Positions 63,304 through 64,000 of a DNA stretch of 64,000 nucleotides are shown piece after piece; the first letter of the stretch is position 1; each line of letters begins with the position of its first letter. A program made the position numbers and the translations under genes. Source of the stretch: Hyphomicrobiaceae bacterium (GTDB taxonomy: Bacteria; Pseudomonadota; Alphaproteobacteria; Rhizobiales; Hyphomicrobiaceae); contig JALHMC010000004.1 of assembly GCA_022844225.1 (NCBI GenBank), positions 62,001 through 126,000 of the forward strand, given 5' to 3'. Below the pieces are notes generated by a model. It worked only from the letters and a program-made list of their open reading frames with translations. It was not told the DNA's origin and searched no databases.

Positions 63304-63636
63304 ATGCTTTTCATCACTCCGGCCTACGCCCAGGCGCCCGGCGCCGATCCCTTCACCAGCATGCTGATCCCGCTGGCGTTGATGATCCCGATCTTTTACT
63401 TCCTGGTGATCAGGCCCAACCAGCAACGCGACAAGCAGCGGCGGGAATTGATCTCCGCCGTCCGGCGCGGCGATACGGTCGTTCTCGGGAACGGCTTCAT
63501 CGGCAAAGTCGTCAAAGCAAAGGATGGCGACAATGAGCTCGAGGTCGAACTCAACGAGCAGATGAGGGTTCGCGTGACACGCGGTGCGGTGGCCGAAGTG
63601 CGCGGCAAAGGCGAGCCGGTGAAGGACGCTACCTGA
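63304..63636 (+). CDS. yajC: Preprotein translocase subunit YajC
   Basis: 110 aa from ATG 63304, beginning MLFITPAYAQ, with one membrane helix (SMLIPLALMIPIFYFLVIRP), the conserved NQQRDKQRR and the GDTVVLGNGFIGKVV beta-barrel end. YajC accompanies the SecDF complex in the inner membrane. An in-frame upstream codon at 63253 would add a non-family leader. secD follows after 78 bases on the same strand. Confidence 0.96.
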   Translation: MLFITPAYAQAPGADPFTSMLIPLALMIPIFYFLVIRPNQQRDKQRRELISAVRRGDTVVLGNGFIGKVVKAKDGDNELEVELNEQMRVRVTRGAVAEVRGKGEPVKDAT

Positions 63637-63714
63637 GGTCCGGTGCGGTAGCGCCCTTTCGAGCGAACCGCGCCTAGACACCCGTCCGTCACCAATATGA
63701 AGGGCTAAAGCCCC

Positions 63715-64000
63715 ATGCTGCATTTCTCGCGCCTGAGCACGATTGCGATCATCGCGACATGCTTGTTGAGCTTTATCTTCGCGTCTCCCAACTTCTTCTC
63801 GCGCGAGACGGTGGACAGCTGGCCCACATGGATGCCTCGCAAGCAGATTCCACCTGGGCTCGACCTTCAGGGCGGTGCCCACCTTCTGCTGGCAATGGAC
63901 TCCAACCAGCTGCGTAACGACTGGCTTCAGGGGCTCAGGGACGACGCGCGACGTGTTCTGATCAATGATGCCAAGATCGCCGCAAGTGTCACGATCCAAG
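63715..64000 (+). CDS. secD: Protein translocase subunit SecD, 3' truncated by window edge
   Basis: 95 codons of SecD: an N-terminal membrane helix (STIAIIATCLLSFIFASP), then PPGLDLQGGAHLLLAMD, the diagnostic motif of the first periplasmic segment. The rest lies beyond the window. SecD drives late steps of protein export using the proton motive force. It forms the yajC-secD(F) operon common in the Hyphomicrobiales. Confidence 0.95.
   Translation, partial: MLHFSRLSTIAIIATCLLSFIFASPNFFSRETVDSWPTWMPRKQIPPGLDLQGGAHLLLAMDSNQLRNDWLQGLRDDARRVLINDAKIAASVTIQ

Overview
The window looks like a chromosome segment of a high-GC alphaproteobacterium, most likely of the Hyphomicrobiales (Rhizobiales). The grounds are a gene-transfer-agent (GTA) cluster with the alphaproteobacterial gene order, the rplY-pth-ychF and yajC-secD blocks, an FnrL/hemN pair behind an FNR box, and several small families typical of this order (TIGR02301, TIGR01459, DUF815, DUF1272). 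There is no insertion sequence, integrase, CRISPR array or attachment site that I can see. The genus cannot be fixed from the sequence alone.

Region 1 (1-10868) is the distal two thirds of a GTA structural operon: adaptor (cut by the window edge), stopper, tail terminator, tail tube, tail chaperones, short tape measure, distal tail protein, hub, NlpC/P60 peptidase, the very large 'megatron' baseplate protein, then a lysin. It has unusual details: a possible -1 frameshift joining the two tail-chaperone genes, an extra 39-codon ORF with a strong ribosome binding site between the stopper and terminator genes, an antisense DUF378 gene broken by one missing base between g12 and g13, and a lysin that reads in frame into a holin-like membrane segment.

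Region 2 (10900-31100) is mostly housekeeping: ruvB, an RNA methyltransferase, an aspartate aminotransferase, cytochrome c', tRNA-Gln, an MFS transporter, a zinc alcohol dehydrogenase, a large Clp-N/coiled-coil protein, an SRAP peptidase, a Nudix hydrolase, then rplY-pth-ychF and a HAD hydrolase.

Region 3 (31188-45500) holds a membrane protein with a degenerate EAL domain, a class III aminotransferase, an outer-membrane barrel protein, an SDR-like protein lacking the usual catalytic motif, tRNA-Asp, a DapA-family aldolase, a CbpA-type J protein, an ABC exporter, two tandem 2OG-Fe(II) oxygenases and a probable gene relic.

Region 4 (44143-50465): hemN and fnrL diverge around a perfect FNR box. 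They are followed by an OmpA/MotB-like plus MotA/ExbB-like pair, an inositol-monophosphatase-family gene, and overlapping DUF1272 and GNAT genes.

Region 5 (50471-60256) is a catabolic-looking island. A seven-gene minus-strand run (enolase-superfamily enzyme, MetY, alpha/beta hydrolase, gamma-glutamyltransferase, RidA, unknown protein, methyltransferase) diverges from a plus-strand run (SMP-30 lactonase-like, LLM-class oxidoreductase, VOC protein). Its substrate is unknown.

Region 6 (60343-64000): an OmpW-like porin and a second Crp/Fnr regulator diverge around a second perfect FNR box. Next come a DUF815 ATPase, yajC and the start of secD. The two FNR boxes suggest a small oxygen-responsive cascade from FnrL to the second regulator, OmpW and HemN.
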